Source: Mesorhizobium sp. B2-1-8 (lineage in GTDB: Bacteria; Pseudomonadota; Alphaproteobacteria; Rhizobiales; Rhizobiaceae). Taken from it: a stretch of DNA of 64,000 nucleotides. Each line of letters opens with the position of its first letter. Position 1 is the stretch's first letter. Positions 36,259-44,991 of this stretch are shown here, piece after piece. Position numbers and translations under genes: made by a program. Under the pieces are notes generated by a model. The model was not told the DNA's origin. It was given only the letters and a program-made list of their open reading frames with translations, and did not search any database. Where the stretch lies: assembly GCF_006442545.2 (NCBI RefSeq), contig NZ_CP083952.1, positions 2,783,501 through 2,847,500 of the forward strand, read 5' to 3'.

Positions 36259-36408
36259 ATGATCAGGAAGCTGAAAGACGGAAAATACCGGCTTTATTCA
36301 AGGAAGAAGGACGAGAAGACGGGGAAGCGAAGGAATTTGGGGACGTTCGATACGCGGGAAGCGGCGGAGAAGCATGAAAGGGAGGTGCAGTATTTTAAGC
36401 GGGGGTGA
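36259..36408 (+). CDS. Small basic protein, Arm-type DNA-binding-like
   Basis: A 49-residue open frame: it starts MIRKLKDGKYRLYSRKK and contains GKRRNLGTFDTREAAEKHER. The three-strand-plus-helix pattern resembles the Arm/AP2-like N-terminal domain of tyrosine recombinases, but there is no catalytic part. AAGGGAG precedes the start. It lies at the left edge of the A+T-rich insert and could be an independent small gene of rhizobia or a remnant of an integrase. This gene is too short for standard caller cut-offs. Confidence 0.55.
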   Translation: MIRKLKDGKYRLYSRKKDEKTGKRRNLGTFDTREAAEKHEREVQYFKRG

Positions 36409-36562
36409 GGGGGTGGCTTACTATCAAAATGAGAGACAGGCCGGGCATTACCAGTTCAATCCGCTAAACCCTACACAGACTTTTTTACCGCAAAGACTCG
36501 ACGTTTGCATGTCATAGCTACATGCTTCTAGTCTTGGTGCGAGGATTCGAGCTGAATCCTAA

Positions 36563-39059
36563 ATGGGATGGGTGGCTAAATTGGGGGGTGGGCTGGATTC
36601 TCGCGGCAAAGTCAGACCGACTAGGTATGATCGGCGCCGGACATACAAAGACTTGCGGAACATAAAGAGTGCTGCGACGCGCAACATTATCAGGGGCGTA
36701 CTCGCGAAGGACGATGCGAAAATTATATCGTCAACTGGCATAAACCTTATACGAAAGAACGCGCATGTTGGTGACTTGGCGCTGGCAGCAAGGATGCTGC
36801 TTGGGCGTGAAGGCGCGTTTCCGTTTCCTAACACCGGCGGGACTTATCGGAATCTGCTGAAGACGCATCAACTCAATCCAATAGGCTCTGAGGAAGAGAT
36901 TGCCTTTGTAGTTGGTCACCTTAATGGATGGAAAGAGAGATCCATTGGGATAATTGGTGCAATCGCAACGTTGGCCCCGTTGGCTGGAGCAGACTACGTT
37001 GATGCATTGAGCGCCCTTAGCTATTTTGCTGTGGAATGGGGCGCCTCTAATTATCTGGCGAAGAAGACCGCTTATATAATGGCTCGCGGCAGCGAAAACC
37101 GGACGGACGAGTTGACGGCTCAGTTCTCACATCTGTCCGAAATCGTAGATCAACGGAAGCACCCAGGTCCATACTTTACAGCCCTAGAGTCGATCGATAT
37201 CGAATTTCCATACTTCCCAGCAATGTCCACTCGCGTTCAAGGCTATCAGAAATATGCGAAAGGAGACTTCCGGCAGCTATTACATCTAAATAACATTATT
37301 CCTTCCCCGGTTTGTATGTCCGACGTCGGCCCGTTCCTCCGAAAATCGCACGCGATGTCACTGGTCGATGAGGTAGTCGGTATCCTTCAATTGATGCACA
37401 TCGGCGAGGCTTGGCCCGGAATTTCCAGCACCATAAAGCTGACAATGGACCCAGAACTGTTCGTCGCTTTTTGCGACTTTCAGAAATCGGCTTTTGACCC
37501 TTTAGCCCTTTACAATGATGTCGGGCCGGAAGACGCCGATTTCACATATTATAGGCGATCGATTGCATTTTTGGAGTTCTCCAAACCTGCACGATATCGT
37601 CATTTCGTTGATAGGGTGCTTGCGTCAAGATTGTTACCGGGGTTCTTCGATAGTGAAGACAGTCTACTAGGTTACCCTCAGCCAACTAGTAAAGATTTGA
37701 ATAAGGGACTGGTAGGATTTCGGAGCCCTATGGATTATGAAAACTTTCAGAATAGCGGTATATTTATGCGTACAATATTCTTCCTGATATACATGAAGAC
37801 GAGTTCGCAAGCGCATAATTTAAATAGCCATGAGCTCCGTTTCATTCTCGAACATACTCAATCCCTCGACGTTTTGTTGGCGGAGCAGGAAATAGAGCGC
37901 TTGTATGCCTTCTGCGACGAGGCTTCAAGGCCCCTCGTCACTGTCCTTGCTCTGGCGCTATATAAGTCACGCGCGGTCGATGAGGATGTGGATTTTAAAT
38001 TCAGACTAAGTCTGTCTAACACCGTACTAGAAAAATTCAGCGGAAGCGTGGAGAAATTCATTGAGTGGCTTCTGGTGTCTACTCCAAATATCGCCAATTT
38101 TTTACTTGTAACTCTTGACCGCCCAACGCTTCAAAAGCTCTATTGGGTGATTAGTTCTGCCGACCAAGCTGATATCGTTAGACAGTCAATACTCCGCCTG
38201 GTTGGTAGAGCACTTGAACGTATCGACTATCTCATCGAAGCGGACGCAATCGAGGCGCAGCGTCAGGTGTCAAAACTTAGGAAGTATTTTGATGACAGTC
38301 GTATATATATTGACGGATTCGGAATGAAGAAATGGCTAATCGAGAATCCGAATGCTTATACTCAGGAGTATGCAAGAGTTATCGAGCATGAGATAAAAAC
38401 AATTCAAGCCACTACAATTGTCATCGGACCGAGCGGAATACAGACTGGAACGGCTGAGATTCCTGCTAACAATGCCTTTGACTATGTTCTTATGGAAGTT
38501 GTAAAGTATGCTTTTGCGCAGTTCTGTCTAAATACGAATTTTGGAATTGAATCGTACCTTGGTCGGCGTATTAGGCATAACACACTTATGGGAACGATGC
38601 TCGGTGGTGTCGATTCCATTATTGAACGGCCGCATTTCCAAGCGTTGGCAATAGATTATGACTTTGTGGAGGCCAATGACAATTGGGTTGAGTCATATCG
38701 GTCGCTGGTTAAGCACATGCGCCTTGATTTGCTGCAATTCAAATCTCCTAATAAATCTAGAGGGATATTCTCTGCTGAGATCAAGGACGAAGACGAGATA
38801 ACTCGCATAAATCTAATTCAGCTGCGGCTCTCTGCTATAGCGGGCAGAAGTTATGAAATTTTCTTGGACCTGCTTATTCGCTTTTGTTGGATTGAGATCG
38901 AGCCGCAGCTCGCGAGCGCTTCAAAGGTGATTACCGTGGATATTCTGCACCAAGCTCAGGCGAGCATGGATGAGCATCTGGGAGGGTTCACGGGAGAATT
39001 GCACCGGCAGTATCGCACCGAATTGTGGAATGCTGTCTATGAAAGGTTCACTCGTCTAG
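36563..39059 (+). pseudogene. dtcA: dtcA-like sensor kinase of a Detocs-type system, 5' part (IS-interrupted)
   Basis: Codons 1-832 of a gene that would encode 1015 residues if the IS were absent. There is no signal peptide or membrane helix, so it is a cytosolic protein; the long helical N-terminal region is unlike anything I recognise and would be the sensor. The best candidate phospho-accepting His is His672 in RRIRHNTLMGTML; His609 in IEHEIKT is an alternative. The frame runs into the IS and stops at 39229 after 56 IS-derived residues, so the fragment lacks the ATPase domain. Base composition is clearly A+T-richer than the flanks. The link to Detocs DtcA rests on operon architecture. Confidence 0.75.
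39056..39059. repeat. Left target-site duplication CTAG
   Basis: CTAG immediately before the IS, repeated at 40501-40504 immediately after it. It fits the YTAR duplication I recall for IS701-family elements. Confidence 0.85.
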
Positions 39060-40500
39060 CACTACTTTGGCAGTTTAGGTTTGAGGGCGTGTGCGGGCAG
39101 CTTCTGACAGTGAGGACATCTGCGGGGTGGCGATCGCGTGAAGAGGTCGAGAATGGCTTGTCTAACAGCTGGCATGCTCGGTTGTGGCGGTGGTCCGCCG
39201 ACTCTTTTTTTTTCGTCCCGCTGCTTTGAGGCGGCGGGCTTGGAGAAAGGCGTAGGCGATCATGGTCATCAAGGCATGTCGATGTAATCCAGTCCATGAT
39301 CGGCCTTCGAAGTGGTCGAGGCCGAGTTCCTCCTTCAATTGCTGATGTGCCTGCTCACAAACCCACCTGGCCTTGATCGTGGCGGCGAGCATCTTGAGGC
39401 TCGCATCGGCCGGTAGGTTCGACACATAGTATTTTTGCTCGCCAGTCGACCGGCGTTCGCCGACGAGCCAGACCTCGTCGCCTGGCATGCATTGCACGCG
39501 ATTGTCGAGCATCCGGTGCTTATGACCATCCGCAACGCGGACACGGCGAGCCGCAAAGAGGCATGTCAGCCGACCTTTAGTGCCGCGCCGCCAGCTTATC
39601 TTGTGCCATCTCTCACCAGACAGCATCACCTCGGCAGAGACCGGCGGCTGGTCTGGGACATGATATTGGCGGCGCCTGCCGGTGGTCGCGACCGGGAAGA
39701 TCAGATCAACATCGGCCGGATAGACGTTTTGGCGTCGCGATAGTCCTACAGCCCACAGCAGACCGCGCTCACTTAAAGCCTGACGAAAAGAGCTGCTCGA
39801 CCCGTAACCCGCGTCGGCAAGCACGCAGCCGAAACGCACGCCGGAGGCGATGATACGATCGATCTCTTCGATGGCGATCTCCGGCTTTGTCAGAGCGACC
39901 TGTCGATCCTTCGGGACGCGCGCCCGCATCATCCGCTCGGGATCATTCGTCCAGGTGTCGGGCAGGAAGAGCCGAAGGCCCACCATCACCGGCACTTCGC
40001 GCGAGGCCAGGGTCACCGACACCAGTGACTGGCAATTGGACGTCTTGCCAAGCGACGAAGCGTATTGAGGCGCGACACCAACCGAATGTTGTCCCTTCTT
40101 CGGTAACGCTGTGTCGTCGATGACGAGAAAACCCGCCTCATCGCCGACCAGGCGATCTGCCTCCTTCAGCAGGGCGGCCTCGAGCGGGGCGCTGTCCCAA
40201 ACCCCTGCCGCGACGAAATGATGAAGCTGATCGTAGCCGACCTCGCCAGTGCGCGCGGCCATCGGTTGTACGCTCTTACGGTCGCCCGGCCCGATCAGAC
40301 CAGCAATGTACAGCGGACACATCCGGCGCCGAGCTGGATGCGAAAGACCTGCCAAAAACGGTTGAAGCCAGTGCTCGAGATCGGCTTGCCAGTCCACATC
40401 CATTGATCGGCCCTCCACAAGCCGACCTCCCATGAATCACGCAAACTCTCTCTTGGGAATTCCAAAAACGCGCCGCCGCTAAAAATCTGCCAAAGTAGTG
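39060..40500 (-). mobile_element. IS701-family insertion sequence, complete
   Basis: 1441 bases. Both ends read CACTACTTTGGCAG (14 bases, inverted), then diverge. A CTAG copy flanks each end. The element carries one transposase gene on the minus strand. Deleting it with one CTAG rejoins codon 39059+40505-40506 as GGC and restores a single frame, so the boundaries are exact. Confidence 0.93.
39162..40403 (-). CDS. IS701-family DDE transposase, intact
   Basis: A 413-residue transposase starting MDVDWQADLEHWL, with family landmarks RRRMCPLYIAGLIGPGDRKS, the first catalytic Asp in FLVIDDTALPKKGQHSVGV, the second in GCVLADAGYG and a C-terminal region (WVCEQAHQQLKEELGLDHFEG) with the Glu. No frameshift or stop is seen, so the element may still be mobile. 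GGAGG precedes the ATG at 40403; the frame is open upstream to 40433. Confidence 0.92.
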   Translation of the reverse strand: MDVDWQADLEHWLQPFLAGLSHPARRRMCPLYIAGLIGPGDRKSVQPMAARTGEVGYDQLHHFVAAGVWDSAPLEAALLKEADRLVGDEAGFLVIDDTALPKKGQHSVGVAPQYASSLGKTSNCQSLVSVTLASREVPVMVGLRLFLPDTWTNDPERMMRARVPKDRQVALTKPEIAIEEIDRIIASGVRFGCVLADAGYGSSSSFRQALSERGLLWAVGLSRRQNVYPADVDLIFPVATTGRRRQYHVPDQPPVSAEVMLSGERWHKISWRRGTKGRLTCLFAARRVRVADGHKHRMLDNRVQCMPGDEVWLVGERRSTGEQKYYVSNLPADASLKMLAATIKARWVCEQAHQQLKEELGLDHFEGRSWTGLHRHALMTMIAYAFLQARRLKAAGRKKKSRRTTATTEHASC

Positions 40501-40504
40501 CTAG
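40501..40504. repeat. Right target-site duplication CTAG
   Basis: Second copy of the four-base target CTAG. See the left copy at 39056-39059. Confidence 0.85.
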
Positions 40505-41055
40505 GCAGTTGGTTCCGACAACCCGAGAGCGGATTCGTAAGCGCTTCCACACGGCAACTCGGCGATCTCATCGTAATGGAGGTGACTAACCACGCTTTGC
40601 TCCCGGAGTCCGCCCTCACTTGGCAAGGTGACAGTGTCGATTTAGTCCTTGACGGTCTGTCCGTCCATAGAATGTACGATTGCCTTTCAGTGCTGGTTCG
40701 CAATGCTCTCGACTATCGAGAAGCGGACACCGCCATCTCGATAGTGGTCGAAAGCGTAATTCCGGAGCAGGGGAGTATCGGTCGCCTATCAGTTAGAGTG
40801 ATCTCTAAGTTGCCCGCCGAAGGTCGAATGAGGCACATCCAAAGATTAGAGAGTTGTTTCTCTGCCACGGACTTGGATACGTCAATGGCGAGGGAAGGTT
40901 ATTCAGGGATCAAGAAGCTACGCTTCATCACAGGGAGTAGTGAGGGACGCTCAACGACGGCTTTGAATCTAAATGCAGATGACTGTGAGATATCGTTTGT
41001 TCTTACGGTCGAGCTTGCAATAACGGAGACCGCTCGTGAAGGTGCTATTGGTTGA
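40505..41055 (+). pseudogene. dtcA: dtcA-like sensor kinase, 3' part (GHKL ATPase-like)
   Basis: The remaining 183 codons of the split gene. It resembles a histidine-kinase ATPase domain: an N-box in MYDCLSVLVRNALDY (Asn899 in the restored numbering) and a degenerate G2-type segment, REGYSGIKKLRFITG (about 962-976). The classic DxGxG motif is not obvious. An open frame starts at a GTG at 40498 inside the IS end, so a 185-residue ATPase fragment could in principle still be made. The 3' end overlaps the receiver gene by 20 bases. Confidence 0.72.
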
Positions 41056-41494
41056 GGACGAAGAACACAAGACGGCTGACTTGACAGAGAGACTTCTCGC
41101 GGCCGGCGTGGCTGAGGGAAATCTTGAGATCGCTCAGGGTGTTAAAGAGGCTGTCCTGAAAGTTGGCGCAACGGATTTCGGCCTTATTGTCCTCGATATG
41201 GCTCTGCCAACCTTTTCCAAGGATCAGGCCAAGGGAGGTGAGGGGGGGGTTAATCAGGCCGTAGGCGGCATGGAGGTTCTGCGGGCTCTCAAAGCATGCA
41301 GCCGAAATACAAGGATTATTGTTGTAACGCAGTACCCAGATGTCATCATAAGTGGGGATCGTATAAAGCTGAATAATATTCCACGGCTAATTTCGCAGAA
41401 ATATGGCCAGACGGTTGTTGGAGCGATACTTTACTCGTATAAGAGTCCCGATTGGGAGGCGGCATTCGACTCAGTGATGGAGAGAATTAAATGA
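41036..41494 (+). CDS. dtcB: Stand-alone receiver protein, DtcB-like
   Basis: A 152-residue single-domain response regulator. Acidic pocket ED in LLVEDEE (residues 7-8), phospho-acceptor Asp54 in LIVLDMALP, Thr98 in IIVVTQYP and a Lys in ISQKYG. An unusual Gly-rich loop (KGGEGGVNQAVGG) follows strand 3. There is no output domain. In Detocs the equivalent protein serves as a phosphate sink that buffers accidental kinase activity. The GTG start has GGAG upstream; it overlaps the end of dtcA, and its stop overlaps the dtcC start as ATGA. Confidence 0.78.
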   Translation: MKVLLVEDEEHKTADLTERLLAAGVAEGNLEIAQGVKEAVLKVGATDFGLIVLDMALPTFSKDQAKGGEGGVNQAVGGMEVLRALKACSRNTRIIVVTQYPDVIISGDRIKLNNIPRLISQKYGQTVVGAILYSYKSPDWEAAFDSVMERIK

Positions 41495-42633
41495 GGATCG
41501 TCGTGTTTGAAGACATGGACGACAAATTCGAGGCTATCCGTGCTGAGTTATCGAAGAAGGGTGTCAAGGATGCTGCGATACATAGGGTCAAGACAGTCGC
41601 TCAATTTGCGTCTATAGGTGGGAGCTCCCCTGATCTTTGTATTCTAGATATTAGGATGCCAGGTGTAGAGGGTGGAGAGTCGAGGAGTTCTGGCCGTGAA
41701 ATTCTCAAGATGCTGGACTATTCCGGCCACATCCGCGTCCCAGTACTAGCTATAACGGCATTCCCCGAAGAAGCTGACAATTGCCGCGATGATTTTGCGG
41801 CGCGTGGATGTATCATTTATGATTTTGATAGACAGGAAATGTGGTCGCAGGCCTTAGATATTTTTCTGGCCCAGGCTCGTGACCGCGGCCGATATGATTT
41901 TATTATATTTACAGCATTGGAGAAGGAAAGAAGGGGGTTTCTCAGCGACGGGCGTGTAAAGATTGAAAGCCTGACACGGTACGGGATTGACCTTTGGGAT
42001 TTTGAACTGGATGGCAGGTCAGGGACGATCGTTCTTATGCCCAGGATGGGGCTCGTAGTTGCAGCGACGTTGGTTTCGCGTGTTCTGGACCAGTATGCCC
42101 CACGTGTCGTCGCAATGTCTGGCATTTGTGCCGGGAATGGCGATCATTCAAAGCTCGGGCAGCTTTTGGTCGCCGACATGTGCTGGGAGTATCAATCTGG
42201 CAAGTGGTTAGACGACCTGTTCGAAGCTGAACCCTACCAAGCCAACATTACCCCTGCTACTAAGCTGGCGATCAGTAAGATCATGGAAGACCCGCTTCTT
42301 CTGACGCATCTTGAAGCAGAATATACGGGTAAATTCAGACCCGCTGAACGCTCCTCCCCCAAGATCGCACCATTCGCCACGGGCTCTGCTGTCATAGCCA
42401 GCGAGAAGCGATTGGGGTCGATACGGCTGCAGCACAGAAAGTTCGCTGGATTGGACATGGAGATATTCGGTTTTTATGTAGCTTCGGAATTGTCAGGTCA
42501 CCAACTGCAAACGTTCGCTGCAAAAGTTGTCGTCGATGACGCGACTAACACCAAAGGTGACAGCCTGCATGAGTATGGTTCTTTTGTGTCAGCGAAGTTC
42601 GTATTGGATATGGTCTCGAACCTCCTCAGGTGA
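41491..42633 (+). CDS. dtcC: Receiver plus nucleoside phosphorylase-like effector, DtcC-like
   Basis: A 380-residue two-domain protein. Receiver, residues 1-127: Glu7/Asp8, phospho-Asp53 in LCILDIRMPG, Thr89; the usual strand-5 Lys is replaced (YDFDRQ). Effector, about 135-380: purine nucleoside phosphorylase/MTA-nucleosidase fold with FTALEKERRGF, MSGICAGN, GLDMEIFGF (Asp322-Met-Glu324) and VVDDATNTKGD (Asp350, Lys355). In characterised Detocs systems this type of effector cleaves ATP, stopping growth of the infected cell. The substrate here is inferred from family. The gene is intact even though its kinase is broken. Confidence 0.85.
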   Translation: MRIVVFEDMDDKFEAIRAELSKKGVKDAAIHRVKTVAQFASIGGSSPDLCILDIRMPGVEGGESRSSGREILKMLDYSGHIRVPVLAITAFPEEADNCRDDFAARGCIIYDFDRQEMWSQALDIFLAQARDRGRYDFIIFTALEKERRGFLSDGRVKIESLTRYGIDLWDFELDGRSGTIVLMPRMGLVVAATLVSRVLDQYAPRVVAMSGICAGNGDHSKLGQLLVADMCWEYQSGKWLDDLFEAEPYQANITPATKLAISKIMEDPLLLTHLEAEYTGKFRPAERSSPKIAPFATGSAVIASEKRLGSIRLQHRKFAGLDMEIFGFYVASELSGHQLQTFAAKVVVDDATNTKGDSLHEYGSFVSAKFVLDMVSNLLR

Positions 42634-42761
42634 AGCGTTGCGCTAAGGCGATTGGCTGGCTATTTTTAATCAGCTATTTCTGGAATGTTCCTCGCGAGGC
42701 GACTGGGGGAAAAACTGTTCGCTCCAGCATTCGCTTCAAGCCGCGCCACCTGAGCCACCCG

Positions 42762-42783
42762 TTAACCATTCGTTAACCATTAA
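42762..42783 (+). promoter_or_regulatory. CtrA-type binding site upstream of minC
   Basis: TTAA at 42762-42765, seven bases, TTAA at 42773-42776: the full CtrA consensus TTAA-N7-TTAA. A third TTAA at 42780-42783 and the repeated octamer TTAACCAT extend it. It ends 38 bases before the minC start. In Sinorhizobium meliloti the cell-cycle regulator CtrA is reported to act on minCD, which fits. Confidence 0.72.
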
Positions 42784-42821
42784 CCCCCTAGCGTTTACCT
42801 CTCAGTAAGGATTCGCTGGCC

Positions 42822-43664
42822 GTGACCTTTGCCGCCCCCGTCGAAACAAAATCCATTCGTTTTCGCGCCCGTTCGTTCGTGGCCTTCACGCTGACGCCGG
42901 AGGCGCCGATTGCGGCTTGGCTGGAGGGGCTGGATCACTGGATCGGCAATTCGCCGGGGTATTTTGCCGGGCGGCCGGTAGTGCTCGATTTGAATGTGCT
43001 GAAGCCTGAGGTCGCCGATATCGCGCTGCTGGTCGCTTCGCTCGGTGCGCGTGGCATCCGGGTCTATGCGATCGAGCTCGAAGGGGCTTCGCTGGGGCTT
43101 GACCTGCCGCCGCTGTTGACCGGCGCCAAGGAGGCGACTTCGGACGGCCTGCTTTCCGGGCGCAAGGGCAAGGCGGAGGCGGCTGATGAAGCCGGCAAGC
43201 TGGAGACGGTGTTTTCGGAGCGCGGCAAGGATGCCGGCAAGCCCGCAGAGGGCAAGCCGGTCGAGATCAAGGCCGAGGCCGGCAAGGGCAAGGCTGCCAA
43301 GGCTGCTGAAGCCGGCGCGGTGGATGCTGTCCAGGCCGGCACACTGATGGTCAAGTCGCCGATCCGCTCGGGCCAGTCGATCTTCCATCCGCATGGCGAT
43401 GTCATCGTGCTGGGCTCGGTCGCGTCGGGCTCGGAGATCATCGCGGCGGGCTCGATCCATGTCTATGGCACGCTGCGCGGCCGCGCCATCGCCGGTTCGC
43501 AGGGCAACAGGTCGGCGCGCATCTTCTGCCGCAAGAACGAGGCGGAACTGATTTCGGTCGATGGCTGGTACACGACGGCCGAAGAGATGGAAGGCGTCTC
43601 GCGCGGCAAGGCGGTGCAGGCCTTCCTCGAAGGCGACATGCTCGCCGTCGTGCCGCTGAACTAG
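42822..43664 (+). CDS. minC: Septum-site determining protein MinC
   Basis: A 280-residue inhibitor of FtsZ assembly. The N-terminal MinC_N domain (about 10-110) is followed by a Lys/Ala/Glu-rich linker unusually rich in EAGK-type repeats (about 110-175) and the C-terminal beta-helix domain (IRSGQSIFHPHGDVIVLGSVASG, then AAGSIHVYGTLRGRA), which binds MinD. The start is GTG at 42822. It is the first gene of minCDE, 158 bases before minD, behind a CtrA-type site. Confidence 0.95.
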   Translation: MTFAAPVETKSIRFRARSFVAFTLTPEAPIAAWLEGLDHWIGNSPGYFAGRPVVLDLNVLKPEVADIALLVASLGARGIRVYAIELEGASLGLDLPPLLTGAKEATSDGLLSGRKGKAEAADEAGKLETVFSERGKDAGKPAEGKPVEIKAEAGKGKAAKAAEAGAVDAVQAGTLMVKSPIRSGQSIFHPHGDVIVLGSVASGSEIIAAGSIHVYGTLRGRAIAGSQGNRSARIFCRKNEAELISVDGWYTTAEEMEGVSRGKAVQAFLEGDMLAVVPLN

Positions 43665-43822
43665 GGCGGCGCGATGCTGACGCCCGGTTTCACGGTTCCG
43701 GCCCGGACAAGCGCCGAGGCGCCGCGCGCAAGCCTCGGACCGGTTTGGGATGGCATGATGGCAGGCTCTGACAACAACCGTGCGGCGCACGGCAACGACA
43801 ACAGGCAACGGAGGCTTTTTCC

Positions 43823-44638
43823 ATGGGCAAGGTAGTGGTCGTCACATCGGGCAAGGGGGGCGTCGGCAAGACCACCTCGACGGCCGCGCTTGGGGCCGCG
43901 GTCGCCAAGACCGGCAAGAAGGTGGCGCTGGTCGATTTCGACGTCGGCCTGCGCAATCTCGACCTGATCATGGGCGCCGAGCGGCGCGTGGTCTTCGACC
44001 TCGTCAACGTCATCCAGGGTCAAGCCAAGCTGTCGCAGGCGCTGATCCGCGACAAGCGCGTCGACACGCTGTTCCTGCTGCCGGCCTCGCAGACGCGCGA
44101 CAAGGATGCGCTGACCGAGAACGGCGTCGGCGAAGTGATCGACAAGCTGCGCTCGGTGTTCGACTATGTCTTCTGCGACAGCCCGGCCGGCATCGAGCGC
44201 GGCGCGCAGCTCGCCATGCGCTTCGCCGACGAGGCGGTCATCGTCACCAATCCGGAAGTGTCGTCGGTGCGCGATTCCGACCGCATCATCGGCCTGCTCG
44301 ACGCCCGCACCATGCGCGCCGAACAGGGCGAGCAGATCGCCAAGCACGTGCTGGTCACCCGCTATGACGCGGCGCGCGCCGCGCGCGGCGAAATGCTCTC
44401 GATCGACGACGTGCTGGAAATCCTGTCGGTGCCGCTGCTCGGCATCATCCCGGAAAGCCAGGATGTGCTGCGCGCCTCCAATCTCGGTTCGCCGGTGACG
44501 CTGTCGGAGCCGCTCAACAACGCCGCCAAGGCCTATCTCGAAGCGGCAAGGCGGCTGGAAGGCGAAGATCTGCCGGTGGTGGTGCCCTTCGAACGCAAGG
44601 GCTTTCTCGACCGTCTGCTCGGAAGGAGGGCCGCATGA
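43823..44638 (+). CDS. minD: Septum-site determining ATPase MinD
   Basis: A 271-residue ParA-type ATPase with the deviant Walker A KGGVGKTT near residues 11-18, switch I in [10 protein letters not shown] and switch II/Walker B in FCDSPAGIE. The amphipathic membrane-targeting tail [10 protein letters not shown] is at the C-terminus. It binds membrane with ATP, recruits MinC and is released by MinE, producing pole-to-pole oscillation. Its stop overlaps the minE start as ATGA. Confidence 0.97.
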   Translation: MGKVVVVTSGKGGVGKTTSTAALGAAVAKTGKKVALVDFDVGLRNLDLIMGAERRVVFDLVNVIQGQAKLSQALIRDKRVDTLFLLPASQTRDKDALTENGVGEVIDKLRSVFDYVFCDSPAGIERGAQLAMRFADEAVIVTNPEVSSVRDSDRIIGLLDARTMRAEQGEQIAKHVLVTRYDAARAARGEMLSIDDVLEILSVPLLGIIPESQDVLRASNLGSPVTLSEPLNNAAKAYLEAARRLEGEDLPVVVPFERKGFLDRLLGRRAA

Positions 44639-44907
44639 GCATCCTCGACCTCTTCAAGCGGCGCACCAGCGCGCCGGTGGCGCGCGAGCGGCTGCAGGTG
44701 CTGCTCGCCTATGAGCGCCGCAGCCGTGGCCAGCCCGATCTCGTCTCCATCCTGCGCGAGGAGATCATGGCTGTGATCGCCAAGCATGTGCAGATCGATC
44801 AGGACTACCTTCAGGTCTCGATGGATCGCGGCGAGACCATGTCGACGCTGGAAATCGACATCCAGATCCCCAACAAGAGCGCCGTGCCGCTGGCCATGGC
44901 GGGATAA
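44635..44907 (+). CDS. minE: Cell division topological specificity factor MinE
   Basis: A 90-residue protein. The N-terminal anti-MinCD and membrane-contact region reads [30 protein letters not shown] is the MinD-stimulating segment and the C-terminal topological domain includes [16 protein letters not shown]. The length is normal. It is the last gene of minCDE and is followed by a hairpin. Confidence 0.96.
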   Translation: MSILDLFKRRTSAPVARERLQVLLAYERRSRGQPDLVSILREEIMAVIAKHVQIDQDYLQVSMDRGETMSTLEIDIQIPNKSAVPLAMAG

Positions 44908-44920
44908 AACGCCGCGCTGT

Positions 44921-44952
44921 TTCCTCGCCCCTCTGCAGAGGGGGGCGAGGAA
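44921..44952 (+). terminator. Hairpin after minE
   Basis: TTCCTCGCCCC, a short CTCTGCAGAG centre, then GGGGGCGAGGAA form a long stem 13 bases past minE. There is no T-run after it, so it may be a stability or repeat-type hairpin rather than a classical terminator. Confidence 0.5.
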
Positions 44953-44991
44953 CGCGATTTGCCGGTCCGGCACCGCAGGTATTCGTCCAGA

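Noticed and set aside
39060..39229. C-terminal 56 residues of the 888-codon frame
   Set aside because: Encoded by the IS701 end, not by the kinase gene; the true gene continues at 40505.
36409..42821. Integrase, tRNA or direct-repeat att sites bounding the A+T-rich insert
   Set aside because: Looked on both sides; found only a 49-codon Arm-like frame, no catalytic recombinase, tRNA or matching flanking repeat.
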